The position numbers and the translations under genes are program-made. This document shows positions 51,976 through 61,483 of a stretch of 64,000 bases of DNA, in pieces (the stretch's first letter is position 1; every line of letters starts with the position of its first letter). Source of the DNA: an uncultured Methylocystaceae bacterium (GTDB taxonomy: Bacteria > Pseudomonadota > Alphaproteobacteria > Rhizobiales > Beijerinckiaceae); contig CALMZV010000130.1 of the NCBI GenBank assembly GCA_937870755.1, positions 37,886 through 101,885 on the forward strand, written 5' to 3'. The notes under the pieces are model-generated. The model was given only the letters and a program-made list of their open reading frames with translations. It was not told where the DNA came from and made no database searches.

Positions 51976-53201
51976 GCGTCGCGCTCACCGATGCGCAGAA
52001 GCTCGACTGGCTGCAACTGATCCGCAGCGAGAACGTGGGGCCGCGCACGTTCCGCACGCTCGTCAACAAGTTCGGCGGCGCCGGCGCGGCGCTGGCCGCG
52101 CTGCCCGATTTCCTGCGCGCGGCGAAAGGCCAGCGCGCCATCCGCATCTGCGATCGCGACGACGCGGAACGCGAATACGAGGCGACGCTCGCCGCCGGCG
52201 CGCGGTTCGTAGCGCTGGGCGAGGAGGACTATCCCGCCCCGTTGCGCGCGATCGAGGCTGCGCCGCCGCTGATCGCGGTGCGCGGTCAGACGCATGTGTT
52301 TCGGCGGCCGGCGGCCGCGATCGTGGGATCGCGCAACGCGTCGGCGGCGGGGCTGGCCTTCGCCGAGCGGCTGGCGCGCGGGCTTGGACGCGAGGGCGTC
52401 GTCATCGTCTCCGGCCTGGCGCGCGGGGTGGATGCGGCCGCCCACCGCGCGAGCCTGGCCACCGGCGCCATCGGCGTGCTGGCGGGCGGCCTCGCGCGGC
52501 TATATCCGCCCGAACACGCCGCGCTCGCAGACCAGATCGCGGAGGCGGGCGCGCTCGTCACCGAAATGCCGCTCGACCGGGAGCCGCGCGGGCGCGATTT
52601 TCCGCGTCGCAACCGGCTGGTGTCGGGCCTGTCGCTCGCCACCATCGTGGTGGAGGCGACGCGGCGGTCCGGCTCGCTGATCACGGCGCGGTTCGCGCTG
52701 GAGCAGGGGCGCGAACTGTTCGCCGCGCCCGGCTCGCCGCTCGACCCGCGCGCGGAAGGGACGAACGACCTGTTGCGCAACGGCGCCAATTTCTGCACGC
52801 GGCCGGACGACGTGATGGATGTGCTGCGGCCGATGATCGAGGGCGAGGCGCCGCGGCGCGACCTGTTCGGCGAGGAGCCGCCGGCCCCGCACAGCGAGCC
52901 GTTGTGGGACGAAACCGATCTGTTCGGCGCGGTCGAGACGCCGTCCGCCGTCTCCAGCCTCGCGTTCGACGAGCCGGGGCCGGCGTTCGCGCAGGCGCCG
53001 CGCGCCGCGCCCCCGGCGCGGGACGCCGTGGAGATCGTGGCGGGCCTGCTGGGGCCGGCGCCGGTCGGCGTGGACGATCTGGCGCGGGCGGCGGGTATGA
53101 CAGCCGCGCAGGCGCGCCGGGCGCTGATGGAACTGGAACTCGCCCGCAAGATCGAGCGGCATGGCGGCGACCGCGTGTCCGCGGCGCCAGGCCCGGAATG
53201 A
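51972..53201 (+). CDS. dprA: DNA processing protein DprA
   Basis: A 409-residue single-strand DNA-binding protein that loads RecA on incoming DNA in transformable bacteria. A SAM-like N domain (about 1-70) precedes the Rossmann core, which has [35 protein letters not shown] and [19 protein letters not shown] winged-helix (DML1-like) domain ends the protein after a Pro/Ala-rich linker. Many non-competent proteobacteria keep this gene, so competence should not be inferred. It is coupled to plsY by a 4-base overlap. Confidence 0.93.
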   Translation: MSVALTDAQKLDWLQLIRSENVGPRTFRTLVNKFGGAGAALAALPDFLRAAKGQRAIRICDRDDAEREYEATLAAGARFVALGEEDYPAPLRAIEAAPPLIAVRGQTHVFRRPAAAIVGSRNASAAGLAFAERLARGLGREGVVIVSGLARGVDAAAHRASLATGAIGVLAGGLARLYPPEHAALADQIAEAGALVTEMPLDREPRGRDFPRRNRLVSGLSLATIVVEATRRSGSLITARFALEQGRELFAAPGSPLDPRAEGTNDLLRNGANFCTRPDDVMDVLRPMIEGEAPRRDLFGEEPPAPHSEPLWDETDLFGAVETPSAVSSLAFDEPGPAFAQAPRAAPPARDAVEIVAGLLGPAPVGVDDLARAAGMTAAQARRALMELELARKIERHGGDRVSAAPGPE

Positions 53202-53450
53202 TCAGCCGGTCCCGCGCGCGCGCTCCGGTGGGCGTTCGCTGTCGCGCTCGCTCAATTCGAGCGCCTGCATCTCGGCCTCCACCCGCGCCATATTGAGAAA
53301 ATAGGTCCGCATCTGCATGCGCTGCGCGCCGGCGAGCGCGGCGAGCGAACCCGCCATCTCGCCGATGTAGCGCGCGATCTCCGCCGCCGATGCGGAATGC
53401 GGCTCCGGCAATGTCGGCAATTGGTTGTCGGCGGACTTGAGAATCATCAT
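53202..53450 (-). CDS. Unknown small protein (82 aa)
   Basis: An 82-residue soluble protein with a long predicted amphipathic helix (about 19-65, including AAEIARYIGEMAGSLAALAG and YFLNMARVEAEMQAL) and a charged C-terminus. No known family was recognised. ATG at 53450 is favoured because GGGGAGC lies just upstream; a much longer open frame behind it only mirrors ruvX. It converges on dprA. Its upstream region is markedly AT-rich and contains a perfect palindrome, so it appears to have a separate, possibly regulated promoter. Confidence 0.6.
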   Translation of the reverse strand: MMILKSADNQLPTLPEPHSASAAEIARYIGEMAGSLAALAGAQRMQMRTYFLNMARVEAEMQALELSERDSERPPERARGTG

Positions 53451-53490
53451 CAGCTCCCCGCACCATTGATAACAGCAACAGAGCGGCCGG

Positions 53491-53503
53491 CAACTAATAG
53501 TTG
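53491..53503. promoter_or_regulatory. Perfect palindrome in AT-rich island, candidate operator
   Basis: CAACTA-A-TAGTTG is a perfect 6-bp dyad with a one-base centre. It lies 41 bases upstream of the 82-residue gene in an AT-rich island (53460-53535) that stands out in this GC-rich window. The surroundings also contain TATAAA-like and TTGTAA-like pieces on the minus strand. It is likely a binding site for a small HTH regulator (inference). Confidence 0.45.
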
Positions 53504-53545
53504 ATCGATTACAGATGTTTACAACCTTTATACCATGACGCAACG

Positions 53546-54031
53546 TCAGTCGCCGTCCGACGACAGACGTCTGAGGCGATCGAGCGCGCCCTGGAGGATG
53601 TAGGCCGCCGCCATGCGGTCGACCACCTGCGCGCGTCTGGCGCGCGAGGCGTCCTGCGCGATGAGTTCGCGCGTGACGGCGGCGGTGGAAAGCCGCTCGT
53701 CCCAGAAGATCAGCGGCATGGGGGTGAGTTTGGCGAGATTGCGCGCGAAGGCGCGGGTGGCCTGCGCGCGCGGGCCTTCCGAGCCGTCCATGTTGAGCGG
53801 CAGGCCGATCACCAGCGCGGCGACGTCGTATTTCGTCGCCAGTTCCAGCAGCCGCGCGCAATCGAGCGTGAACTTGCGGCGCTGGATGGTTTCGAGCGGA
53901 GAGGCGAGCCGCCGCTCCACATCCGACAGCGCCAGGCCGATGGTTTTCGTGCCGAGATCGGCGCCCATCAGCCGGTCGAACCGTTTCAGGCGCGGCGCGA
54001 GATCGGCAAGCGTTGTCGGCGTATCGTTCAT
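53546..54031 (-). CDS. ruvX: Putative pre-16S rRNA nuclease / Holliday junction resolvase RuvX
   Basis: A 161-residue protein of the YqgF family with an RNase H-like fold. The first catalytic Asp is in LMGADLGTKTIGLALSD. VIGLPLNMDGSEG, FWDERLSTAAV and the final Asp in VDRMAAAYILQ complete the family motifs. In E. coli YqgF processes the 16S rRNA 5' end; a resolvase role has also been proposed. The gene is divergent from the CPBP gene. Confidence 0.93.
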   Translation of the reverse strand: MNDTPTTLADLAPRLKRFDRLMGADLGTKTIGLALSDVERRLASPLETIQRRKFTLDCARLLELATKYDVAALVIGLPLNMDGSEGPRAQATRAFARNLAKLTPMPLIFWDERLSTAAVTRELIAQDASRARRAQVVDRMAAAYILQGALDRLRRLSSDGD

Positions 54032-54070
54032 GCCTCACCTCTACGCGCGACCCGTCGATCGGGCAATTCG

Positions 54071-54090
54071 TTAACCCGGCGCGCCGTTAA
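54071..54090. promoter_or_regulatory. TTAA-flanked GC palindrome between ruvX and CPBP genes
   Basis: Two TTAA boxes enclose the palindrome CGGCGCGCCG in the 77-base divergent gap. The 12-base separation does not fit the TTAA-N7-TTAA pattern of CtrA boxes. It may be a binding site for another regulator or only chance. Confidence 0.2.
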
Positions 54091-54108
54091 TGCGCGCGAG
54101 GATTGGCC

Positions 54109-54807
54109 ATGACGTTTTCTTCGCCCGCCGCACACCCGTCGCCAAATCGCGCGTGGACGGTTCTCGGACTGGCCATCGCCCTGTTCGGCGCGCCGGCGCT
54201 GACCGCGCCGCCGTTTCAGGCGCTGTTCGAACGCGCGGGCAGTCTGCACGGCGCCATATTCGTCGGACAGTCGTGCCTGTGGCTGTTGCTGGCGCTGACG
54301 CTTTGCGTGCTGGTCTGCGGCGAACGCGCGCCGCTGGCGGCCATCGGCCTCGTGCGACCGCGCCTGTCGTCGGTCGCGACGGGCCTCGCCGTCGGCGTCG
54401 GCGCCTACGCCGTGTTGCTGTCGATCGCGTTCGGCCTGATGCAGGCGGGCCTGTTCGACAACAAGCAGCAGAGCGCGGCGGTGCTCGACTGGCCGCTGTG
54501 GCTCAGGCTCTACGCGGCGCTGACGGCGGGCGTCGTGGAGGAGATTCTCTATCGCGGCTACGCCATCGAGCGGCTGACCGCGCTCGTCGGCCGGCGCTGG
54601 ATCGCCGCGCTGGTCGCCATTCTGGCGTTCGCGCTGGCGCATGCGCCGTTCTGGGGGCTGGCGGGCGTGGGCGTGCCGCTGTTCGGCGGCATATTCTTCA
54701 CCGCGCTCTACATGTGGCGGCGCGATCTGACGATGTGCATGACCGCGCATGCGTTCATAGATGTGGTGAGCCTGGTCATTCTGCCGATGTTGGTCGCCAG
54801 GCCCTGA
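54109..54807 (+). CDS. CPBP family intramembrane glutamic endopeptidase
   Basis: A 232-residue membrane protease of the CAAX/CPBP (Abi) family with about seven hydrophobic helices. Motif 1, VVEEILYRGYAIERL, has the EExxxR catalytic pair. Motif 2, the H in ALAHAPFW, and motif 3, the HAFIDV near the end, complete the active site. ATG at 54109 was chosen with GAGGAT upstream. Substrates of bacterial members are rarely known; some process lipid-modified proteins. The gatC-gatA operon follows after 89 bases. Confidence 0.88.
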   Translation: MTFSSPAAHPSPNRAWTVLGLAIALFGAPALTAPPFQALFERAGSLHGAIFVGQSCLWLLLALTLCVLVCGERAPLAAIGLVRPRLSSVATGLAVGVGAYAVLLSIAFGLMQAGLFDNKQQSAAVLDWPLWLRLYAALTAGVVEEILYRGYAIERLTALVGRRWIAALVAILAFALAHAPFWGLAGVGVPLFGGIFFTALYMWRRDLTMCMTAHAFIDVVSLVILPMLVARP

Positions 54808-54896
54808 ACGGCCCCGCGTTGCCTTGAAAACGCCGGCGGTGCTATAGGCGGCGCCAGATGCGCGGGCATGACCCGCGCGCATTTTCCGGAGTTTGC

Positions 54897-55180
54897 ATGT
54901 CCGTCGATCAGGCGACCGTCCGCCGCATCGCGCATCTGGCGCGCATCGCGGTCGAAGACAGCGAAGTCGAACATCTGCGCGGCGAGATCAACGCCATTCT
55001 CGCTTTCGTCGAGGAGCTTGCCGACGTGGATGTCGAAGGCGTCGCGCCGATGACCTCGGTCATTCCCATGAAGATGAAAATGCGCGTGGACGAGGTGACG
55101 GACGGCGATATCGCGCAGGACGTGGTCGCCAACGCGCCCGAGCGCGAGGACAATTTCTTCGTGGTGCCGAAGGTGGTGGA

Positions 55181-55184
<4 letters not shown>
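54897..55184 (+). CDS. gatC: Aspartyl/glutamyl-tRNA amidotransferase subunit C
   Basis: A 95-residue subunit that stabilises GatA-GatB in the GatCAB complex. The sequence [20 protein letters not shown], then [19 protein letters not shown] and the C-terminal [13 protein letters not shown], is typical. The ATG at 54897 has CGGAG upstream. The stop overlaps the gatA start (ATGA). In alphaproteobacteria the complex usually converts Glu-tRNA(Gln) to Gln-tRNA(Gln), often also Asp-tRNA(Asn). Confidence 0.95.
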
Positions 55185-56676
<1,492 letters not shown>

Positions 56677-56680
<4 letters not shown>

Positions 56681-56889
56681 TCTTCTCGAAAGCCGTGCTC
56701 GTCGCCTGTTTCACGATCCTCGGCTTTCTGTTGCTGTTCATCGCCGTGCTGCTGGCGATCCTCACGGTCATGAACTGGTCGCGCGGCGAGCCTGTCGCGG
56801 GCGTGATCGTCGCGGGCGTCGCATTCGCCGCCGGCGGCGTGGCGAGCCGCCTGATCGCGGCGCGGATCGAGCCGACGCCGGACGCATAG
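56677..56889 (+). CDS. Unknown small membrane protein downstream of gatA
   Basis: A 70-residue hydrophobic protein with two predicted transmembrane helices (about 3-36 and 42-64) separated by NWSRGEP. No known family was recognised. ATG at 56677 overlaps the gatA stop (ATGA); an in-frame ATG at 56665 is also possible. Translation is likely coupled to gatA, but nothing suggests a role in tRNA amidation. Confidence 0.6.
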
Positions 56890-56904
56890 ACGTTTCGCCT
56901 TCGC

Positions 56905-57918
56905 TCAGCGTGGCCGGCGCGCCATCGCGTCGCGGCAGGCGCGCGCCCATTTCCCCCGTTTGTCGTCGAACATGCGACGGGCGAGTTTGCGGGCGCGCTC
57001 CAGCCGTTTGGCGCGGCGGCGGGCGACGGCGCCGTCCAGCGCACGCAGCGCGAGGACGTCCGCCTCGTCACCCGCGAGCGCGCGGCGTAGGAATGCGGCG
57101 AGCATGTCGAGGTCCAAGATGTCGCCGAGACATTCGCGCAGGTCGTCCGCGCGCGCGGCCTGTCGACGCAGATGCGGCGCGCACGCCGACAGAAGCGCCG
57201 CCTGATATTCGTGGTCGACGACGGACGTGCGCCAGCGATGCAGATCCGCCGACGCGCCGGGCGTCGCGTGCGCGGCGCGCCGCCGCGGGTCTTGCGCCAA
57301 AGTTCGCGCGGCTCCGCGCCGCGGCTCTTGCGCCAAAGTTCGCGCGGCTCCGCGCCGCGGCTCTTGCGCCAAAGTTCGCGCGGCTCCGCGCCGCGGCTCT
57401 TGCGCTAAAGTTCGCGCGGCTCCGCGCCGCGCCTTGCGATACGTTCTTGCGGCGCGCTCCACGACGCCGTCGCCGGCGATGTCGGCGGGCGCTCGCCATG
57501 CGGCGATCAGGTCGGCAAGCTCCGCGCCGGCGCTCGTCAGCGCGAGCGCAGGTTTCTGCGTCGTTCGTGCGCGCGCGTGTTCGTCGGCCCGATCGAGCGC
57601 CGTCGCGAGCCGGTCGTAATGTTCGCCGAGCCGCGGCCGCAACCGCGCGAGCGTGGCGCGCCGCACGTCCGCATCGCGCGCCCCGCCCAGCATGCGTCGC
57701 ACCCGGGCGGCGAGCGCGCGCGTGCGGCGGGCGAGGTGGGAGAGGTCGGCCGGCGCCAGTCGCGCCAGCGCCCGCGCCCGTTTGGCCGCGCGGCGGACGC
57801 GATGAACGTCGGTCTGCGTCATGGAGGGCAGGGCGATGCGCGCCGCCATGTCTTCGAGCGCGGTCGACAACGCCTGCCGCAGCAGGTCGCCGGGAGATAT
57901 GATCTGCGCGTTCGGCAT
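56905..57918 (-). CDS. CHAD domain protein with internal 12-residue repeats
   Basis: A 337-residue, very basic, helical protein of the CHAD family, which binds polyphosphate and is often linked to polyphosphate granules. The conserved His/Arg/Lys-rich helices are visible at VHRVRRAAKRARAL and, in the second half, LHRWRTSVVDHEYQA. Between the two halves the gene contains four exact or near-exact 36-bp repeats giving RRGAARTLAQEP four times. ATG at 57918 was preferred; TTG at 57990 would add 24 residues rich in Arg/Ala. No CYTH domain or ppk gene is nearby. Confidence 0.82.
   Translation of the reverse strand: MPNAQIISPGDLLRQALSTALEDMAARIALPSMTQTDVHRVRRAAKRARALARLAPADLSHLARRTRALAARVRRMLGGARDADVRRATLARLRPRLGEHYDRLATALDRADEHARARTTQKPALALTSAGAELADLIAAWRAPADIAGDGVVERAARTYRKARRGAARTLAQEPRRGAARTLAQEPRRGAARTLAQEPRRGAARTLAQDPRRRAAHATPGASADLHRWRTSVVDHEYQAALLSACAPHLRRQAARADDLRECLGDILDLDMLAAFLRRALAGDEADVLALRALDGAVARRRAKRLERARKLARRMFDDKRGKWARACRDAMARRPR
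57291..57434. repeat. Four 36-bp tandem repeats inside the CHAD gene
   Basis: Units start at 57291, 57327, 57363 and 57399. Each begins CTTGCGCCAAAGTTCGCGCG, apart from one C-to-T change in the fourth unit. Because the unit is a multiple of three, copy number can change without a frameshift. Near-identity suggests recent expansion by slippage or recombination. Confidence 0.95.
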
Positions 57919-58071
57919 CGGTCCGTTCGCCGCCCGCGCCGTCGCGGCGCGGCCCGGGCGATTGAGCCGGCGCGGCGCTGTCACAGTCAAGGCGGCCGCG
58001 CCGTGGCAATTCCCCTGCGCGCGGAAGGGCGATAAAAGGGGCGCGATCTCTTCTCCTCAGGTTCGGAGCCC

Positions 58072-59556
58072 ATGAGCGCGCACGTCAAACCGTCGAAACT
58101 GATCAAGGGCGCGACCGGCGACTGGGAAGTCGTCGTCGGCATGGAAATTCACGCGCAGGTCACCTCGAAGTCGAAGCTGTTCTCCGGCGCCTCGACCGAA
58201 TTCGGCGGCGAGCCGAACGCGCATGTGTCGCTGGTGGACGCGGCGATGCCGGGCATGCTGCCGGTCATCAACGCCGAATGCGTGCGTCAGGCCGTGCGCA
58301 CCGGCCTCGGCCTGAAGGCGCAGATCAATCTGCGCTCGGTGTTCGACCGCAAGAACTATTTCTATCCCGACCTGCCGCAGGGCTATCAGATCTCGCAATA
58401 CAAGAACCCGATCGTCGGGGAGGGCGAGGTGCTGGTGGACGTGACGCCGACCGAGCAGATCAAGGTCGGCATCGAGCGCCTGCATCTGGAACAGGACGCC
58501 GGCAAGTCGCTGCACGACCAGTCGCCGGACCAGTCGTTCGTCGATCTCAACCGCTCCGGCGTCGCGCTGATGGAGATCGTCTCCAAGCCCGACATCCGCT
58601 CGGCGGAGGAAGCGCGCGCCTATGTGACGAAGCTGCGCGCCATCCTGCGCTATCTGGGCACCTGCGACGGAAACATGGAGCAGGGTTCGCTGCGCGCGGA
58701 CGTGAACGTGTCCGTGCGGCGGCCGGGCGAACCGTTCGGCACGCGCTGCGAGATCAAGAACGTGAACTCCATCCGCTTCATCGGACAGGCGGTGGAGGCC
58801 GAGGCGCGCCGGCAGATCGGCATTCTGGAAGACGGCGGAACGATCGAGCAGCAGACGCGGCTGTTCGATCCCGCGCGCGGCGAAACGCGCGCGATGCGCT
58901 CGAAGGAAGAAGCGCACGACTATCGCTATTTCCCGGACCCGGACCTGTTGCCGCTCGAGTTCGATCAGGCGTTCGTCGATGCGCTGGCGGCCGACCTGCC
59001 GGAACTGCCGGATGCGAAGAAGGCCCGTTTCATGGCCGTTTACGGACTGCCGGCCTATGACGCGGGCGTGCTCGTCGCCGACCGCGAGACCGCCGACTAC
59101 TACGAAGCGTGCGTGCTGGCGGGCGGCGCCAGGCGCGACGCCAAGGCGGTCGCCAACTGGGTGACGGGCGATCTGGCGGCCGCGGCGAACGCGGCAGGCG
59201 CCAGCGTCGCGCAGGTTCTCACACCCGCGCAGGTCGCCTCTCTCGTCGATCTCATCGGCGATGGCACGATCTCGGGCAAGATCGCCAAGGACGTGCTCGC
59301 GTTGATGCTGGACGAGGAGCGCGACGCCGATCCGCGCGACATCGTGGAGCGGCGCGGGCTGAAGCAGGTGACCGACACCGGCGCCATCGAAGCGGCGATC
59401 GACGCGATCGTCGCCGCCAATCCCGACAAGGTGGAACAGGCGAAGGCGAAGCCGACGATGCTCGGCTGGTTCGTCGGACAGGTGATGAAATCGACCGGCG
59501 GCAAGGCCAATCCGCAGGCCGTGAACGCGCTGTTGAAGGACAAGCTCGGGCTCTGA
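58072..59556 (+). CDS. gatB: Aspartyl/glutamyl-tRNA amidotransferase subunit B
   Basis: A 494-residue subunit that binds the misacylated tRNA and activates its carboxylate with ATP. Conserved segments are [20 protein letters not shown], then [15 protein letters not shown] and [17 protein letters not shown], with [16 protein letters not shown] [10 protein letters not shown] later. The C-terminal YqeY-like domain extends to the end. ATG at 58072 follows a short leader. Separation from gatC-gatA by a CHAD gene on the other strand indicates its own promoter. A strong terminator follows. Confidence 0.96.
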   Translation: MSAHVKPSKLIKGATGDWEVVVGMEIHAQVTSKSKLFSGASTEFGGEPNAHVSLVDAAMPGMLPVINAECVRQAVRTGLGLKAQINLRSVFDRKNYFYPDLPQGYQISQYKNPIVGEGEVLVDVTPTEQIKVGIERLHLEQDAGKSLHDQSPDQSFVDLNRSGVALMEIVSKPDIRSAEEARAYVTKLRAILRYLGTCDGNMEQGSLRADVNVSVRRPGEPFGTRCEIKNVNSIRFIGQAVEAEARRQIGILEDGGTIEQQTRLFDPARGETRAMRSKEEAHDYRYFPDPDLLPLEFDQAFVDALAADLPELPDAKKARFMAVYGLPAYDAGVLVADRETADYYEACVLAGGARRDAKAVANWVTGDLAAAANAAGASVAQVLTPAQVASLVDLIGDGTISGKIAKDVLALMLDEERDADPRDIVERRGLKQVTDTGAIEAAIDAIVAANPDKVEQAKAKPTMLGWFVGQVMKSTGGKANPQAVNALLKDKLGL

Positions 59557-59598
59557 TTCCGAATCACTCGCGCGCCTTTTGCGCGATTCGCACGCGAA

Positions 59599-59633
59599 GC
59601 CGCCTTCCGAATGCGTTTCGGAAGGCGATTTTT
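59599..59633 (+). terminator. Rho-independent terminator after gatB
   Basis: An 11-bp stem, CGCCTTCCGAA with TTCGGAAGGCG, followed directly by a long T run. It ends the gatB transcript 43 bases after its stop. Confidence 0.93.
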
Positions 59634-59639
59634 TTTGCT

Positions 59640-60104
59640 CATCACAATTTTTTTTTGTTGCGTCCGGCGCCGTGCGGCGCACGCGACGCGGATGACGGCG
59701 CGAGATGAGTCGACGCCCGCAGCGCGAGCGCGCGAGCGATGCGCGCGGCCACGCGAAGGCGCGTTCTCGCGCGCGCGCGGCGTTTGGCGGAACGCGCGCG
59801 GATGGAGCGCGAACGCACGCGCGCGCTAAACCCTCGTTCGCTCTAAAACCCTTGATTCTCTAGGCGTTGCGCGCGATGCACGATTGTCGTGCGCGCGCGA
59901 TCGGGTGTCGGCGACGCGTGCGATCGCTTGGCGTGCGCGCGTTTGGAGACGGCGTTCGGCGCGTGCGCAATCGCCCGCTCGGCGGCTGTTTGCGGGCGTT
60001 GCAGAGGGATTGCGCGGCGTCGCGCGCGATGGTTTTCGGCGCGCGCGAGAGGGTCTTGCAACGTGTGCTGGAAGTGGTTGCGCGTGCGAAGGCGCGGCGT
60101 GCTC
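59640..60104. other. Gene-free CGCG-rich intergenic region
   Basis: About 460 bases that no gene was found to fill. It is densely packed with CGCG and GCGC steps (for example CTCGCGCGCGCGCGG near 59767-59781) and short imperfect palindromes. Several frames are open on both strands, but their products are only Arg/Ala/Cys-rich and unlike any family. A T-rich stretch follows the gatB terminator, and the 3' end leads to the promoter of the H1-like gene. No RNA gene was recognised. It may be a leader or a site for nucleoid proteins. Confidence 0.5.
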
Positions 60105-60132
60105 TTGCACAAGCAATTAACCACGCTACCCT
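60105..60132 (+). promoter_or_regulatory. Candidate promoter of the H1-like gene
   Basis: TTGCAC (60105-60110) and TACCCT (60127-60132) with a 16-base spacer. The flanks are less GC-rich than the preceding 450 bases. The predicted start near 60139 leaves a short leader containing a hairpin. Confidence 0.45.
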
Positions 60133-60143
60133 AAACTCGCCTC

Positions 60144-60170
60144 TTGCCGGTCAACATCTAAAGCCGGCAA
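60144..60170 (+). promoter_or_regulatory. Leader hairpin before the H1-like gene
   Basis: A perfect 7-bp inverted repeat, TTGCCGG with CCGGCAA and a 13-base loop, lies just upstream of the AAGGGGACC ribosome-binding site. It could protect the mRNA end or modulate translation (inference). Confidence 0.45.
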
Positions 60171-60190
60171 CTCGATAAGGGGACCACAAG

Positions 60191-60481
60191 ATGGCGAAAG
60201 CAACCACGAAGCGTAAACCGGCCGCCAAGAAGGCCGTCAAGAAAGGTGCGCGTAAGACTGCGTCGAGAAAAGTCACGAAGAAGGCGGTGAAGAAGACCAC
60301 GCGCAAGACCGCTTCGAAGAAGGTCGCCAAGAAGGGCGCCGCCAAGAAGGGTGTGCGCAAGGCCGCCAAGAAGGCCACGAAGAAGGCCGCCAAGAAGGGC
60401 GTGAAGAAAGCCCGCAAGGCCGTCAAGCGTCGCGCTCCGGCCAAGAAAGCCGCCGCGCCCGCCTCTTCGGAGAACATGTAG
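60191..60481 (+). CDS. Histone H1-like lysine/alanine-rich nucleoid protein
   Basis: A 96-residue protein made almost wholly of Lys, Ala, Thr, Val and Arg in AKK/VKK/TRK steps, with no acidic residue until the last few. This matches bacterial H1-like proteins (Hc1/AlgP-tail type), which bind and compact DNA. Similar repeats form the tail of TopA in this window. The start has a strong AAGGGGACC site. A dedicated promoter, leader hairpin and terminator suggest high expression. There is no HU fold, so it is not an HU or IHF protein. Confidence 0.88.
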   Translation: MAKATTKRKPAAKKAVKKGARKTASRKVTKKAVKKTTRKTASKKVAKKGAAKKGVRKAAKKATKKAAKKGVKKARKAVKRRAPAKKAAAPASSENM

Positions 60482-60550
60482 TTCAACTTCGCCACGCGCG
60501 CGATTGTCCGTGGCAGGGCACTCGCGCGCAGCGGTTCGAAACGAACTTCG

Positions 60551-60592
60551 GAACGTCCTTCCGGTCAGCCGATCGGGAGGACGTTCTGTTTT
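60551..60592 (+). terminator. Rho-independent terminator after the H1-like gene
   Basis: A 9-bp stem, GAACGTCCT with AGGACGTTC, with a smaller pairing in the loop, followed by TGTTTT, 69 bases after the stop codon. Confidence 0.8.
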
Positions 60593-60628
60593 GCGCAGCA
60601 AGCGCCTCTCAGCGCACGCGGGGACGCG

Positions 60629-60964
60629 CTACTTCCCGGCCAGGCAGTCCATCGCGAAACCGCGCCACACAAGCCCGGCGTCCTTGCCGGCGCGTTTCAT
60701 CTCCTCCCACTTGCGTCCGCATTCGCGCATGCGCGCGCGCGAGGCTTTGGGCAGTTGCGGCGGCGGCTGTCCGGCGAGCGGCGCAGACGGCGCCGGGACA
60801 GGCTCGGCGGGCGCGCCCTGCGGTTCGGCCGGCAGCGAGGCGGGGCGTGGCGGCGGCGTCGGCGCAGCGGCGCGTTGCGCGGCGCAGGTGGTCGCCAGAC
60901 ATAGCAGCAACGCGCAGGCGAGGGCGGCGGGGGCGGCGTGTCCCGAGGTCGGTCGCGTCATCAT
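60629..60964 (-). CDS. Small secreted protein of unknown function
   Basis: A 111-residue exported protein. The signal peptide ends around TTCAAQ, then a Pro/Ala-rich linker of about 50 residues leads to a C-terminal motif with two cysteines: CGRKWEEMKRAG and WRGFAMDCL. Short proteins with a C...W..MK..G......W..F...C pattern are common in Hyphomicrobiales, with no known role. ATG at 60964 was chosen since it directly precedes the signal peptide; the frame is open to 61012. Confidence 0.65.
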   Translation of the reverse strand: MMTRPTSGHAAPAALACALLLCLATTCAAQRAAAPTPPPRPASLPAEPQGAPAEPVPAPSAPLAGQPPPQLPKASRARMRECGRKWEEMKRAGKDAGLVWRGFAMDCLAGK

Positions 60965-61101
60965 TGACGCGAGCATAGTGCATCGCGGGCGATTGTTCAT
61001 CGCGCCGCGCAAACGCGCCTGCTCGCGGCGCCTCTACGCGCCCCTCACGGGAACGCATGTCGCGACGACAAATGGCGATCCTTCGGCGGACGCGCGTCTC
61101 G

Positions 61102-61313
61102 CTGCGATCTCGCCGCGTGCGAAGCCCGCGACGAGATCGAAAGGACTCGAGGGTTCGACTGGGCAATGCGCGGCGAAGTGGCGGAGACGGAGGGATTCGA
61201 ACCCGAAATTCTGCGATCTCGCCGCGTGCGAAGCCCGCGACGAGATCGAAAGGACTCGAGGGTTCGACTGGGCAATGCGCGGCGAAGTGGCGGAGACGGA
61301 GGGATTCGAACCC
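61102..61313. repeat. 103-bp perfect direct repeat that includes the 3' end of tRNA-Ser
   Basis: The segment 61102-61204 is repeated without change at 61211-61313, with six bases between. The last 26 bases of each copy are the 3' end (T-arm, acceptor strand and CCA) of the tRNA-Ser gene; only the right-hand copy continues into the complete tRNA. So a second, truncated tRNA 3' end lies downstream of the gene. Inside each copy CGATCTCG and CGAGATCG form a further inverted repeat. Confidence 0.97.
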
Positions 61314-61377
61314 TCGAGGCCCTTTCGGGCCTGCTCATTTAGCAAACGAGTGCCTTCAGCCTCTCGGCCACGTCTCC
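61288..61377 (-). tRNA. tRNA-Ser (anticodon GCU)
   Basis: A 90-nt class II tRNA including CCA. The acceptor stem pairs GGAGACG with CGTCTCC. The anticodon stem CTCGT/ATGAG frames the loop TTGCTAA, giving GCU for serine AGC/AGU codons. The long variable arm (GCCC..GGGC) is typical of serine tRNAs. The last 26 bases also occur 109 bases away in a direct repeat. Confidence 0.96.
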
Positions 61378-61483
61378 GTTGCGCGACGCAACAGGCGGCG
61401 GCGCGCCCGCGAGATATGCCCGCCGGCGCGCCTGTTTGCAAGCCGGCGGGGGGAAGTTATCGACCGTGATCCCGTGACGGCGA

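Noticed and set aside
54071..54090. CtrA box (TTAA-N7-TTAA)
   Set aside because: The two TTAA are 12 bases apart, not seven.
57291..57434. CRISPR array
   Set aside because: The 36-bp units are contiguous with no spacers and lie in frame within a gene.
59843..60124. Several small open frames on both strands before the H1-like gene
   Set aside because: Overlapping frames on both strands with Arg/Ala/Cys-rich products and no ribosome-binding site; explained by base composition.
61057..61287. Coding gene in the duplicated region next to tRNA-Ser
   Set aside because: Open frames here arise from the direct repeat and encode the same Arg/Ser-rich nonsense twice.
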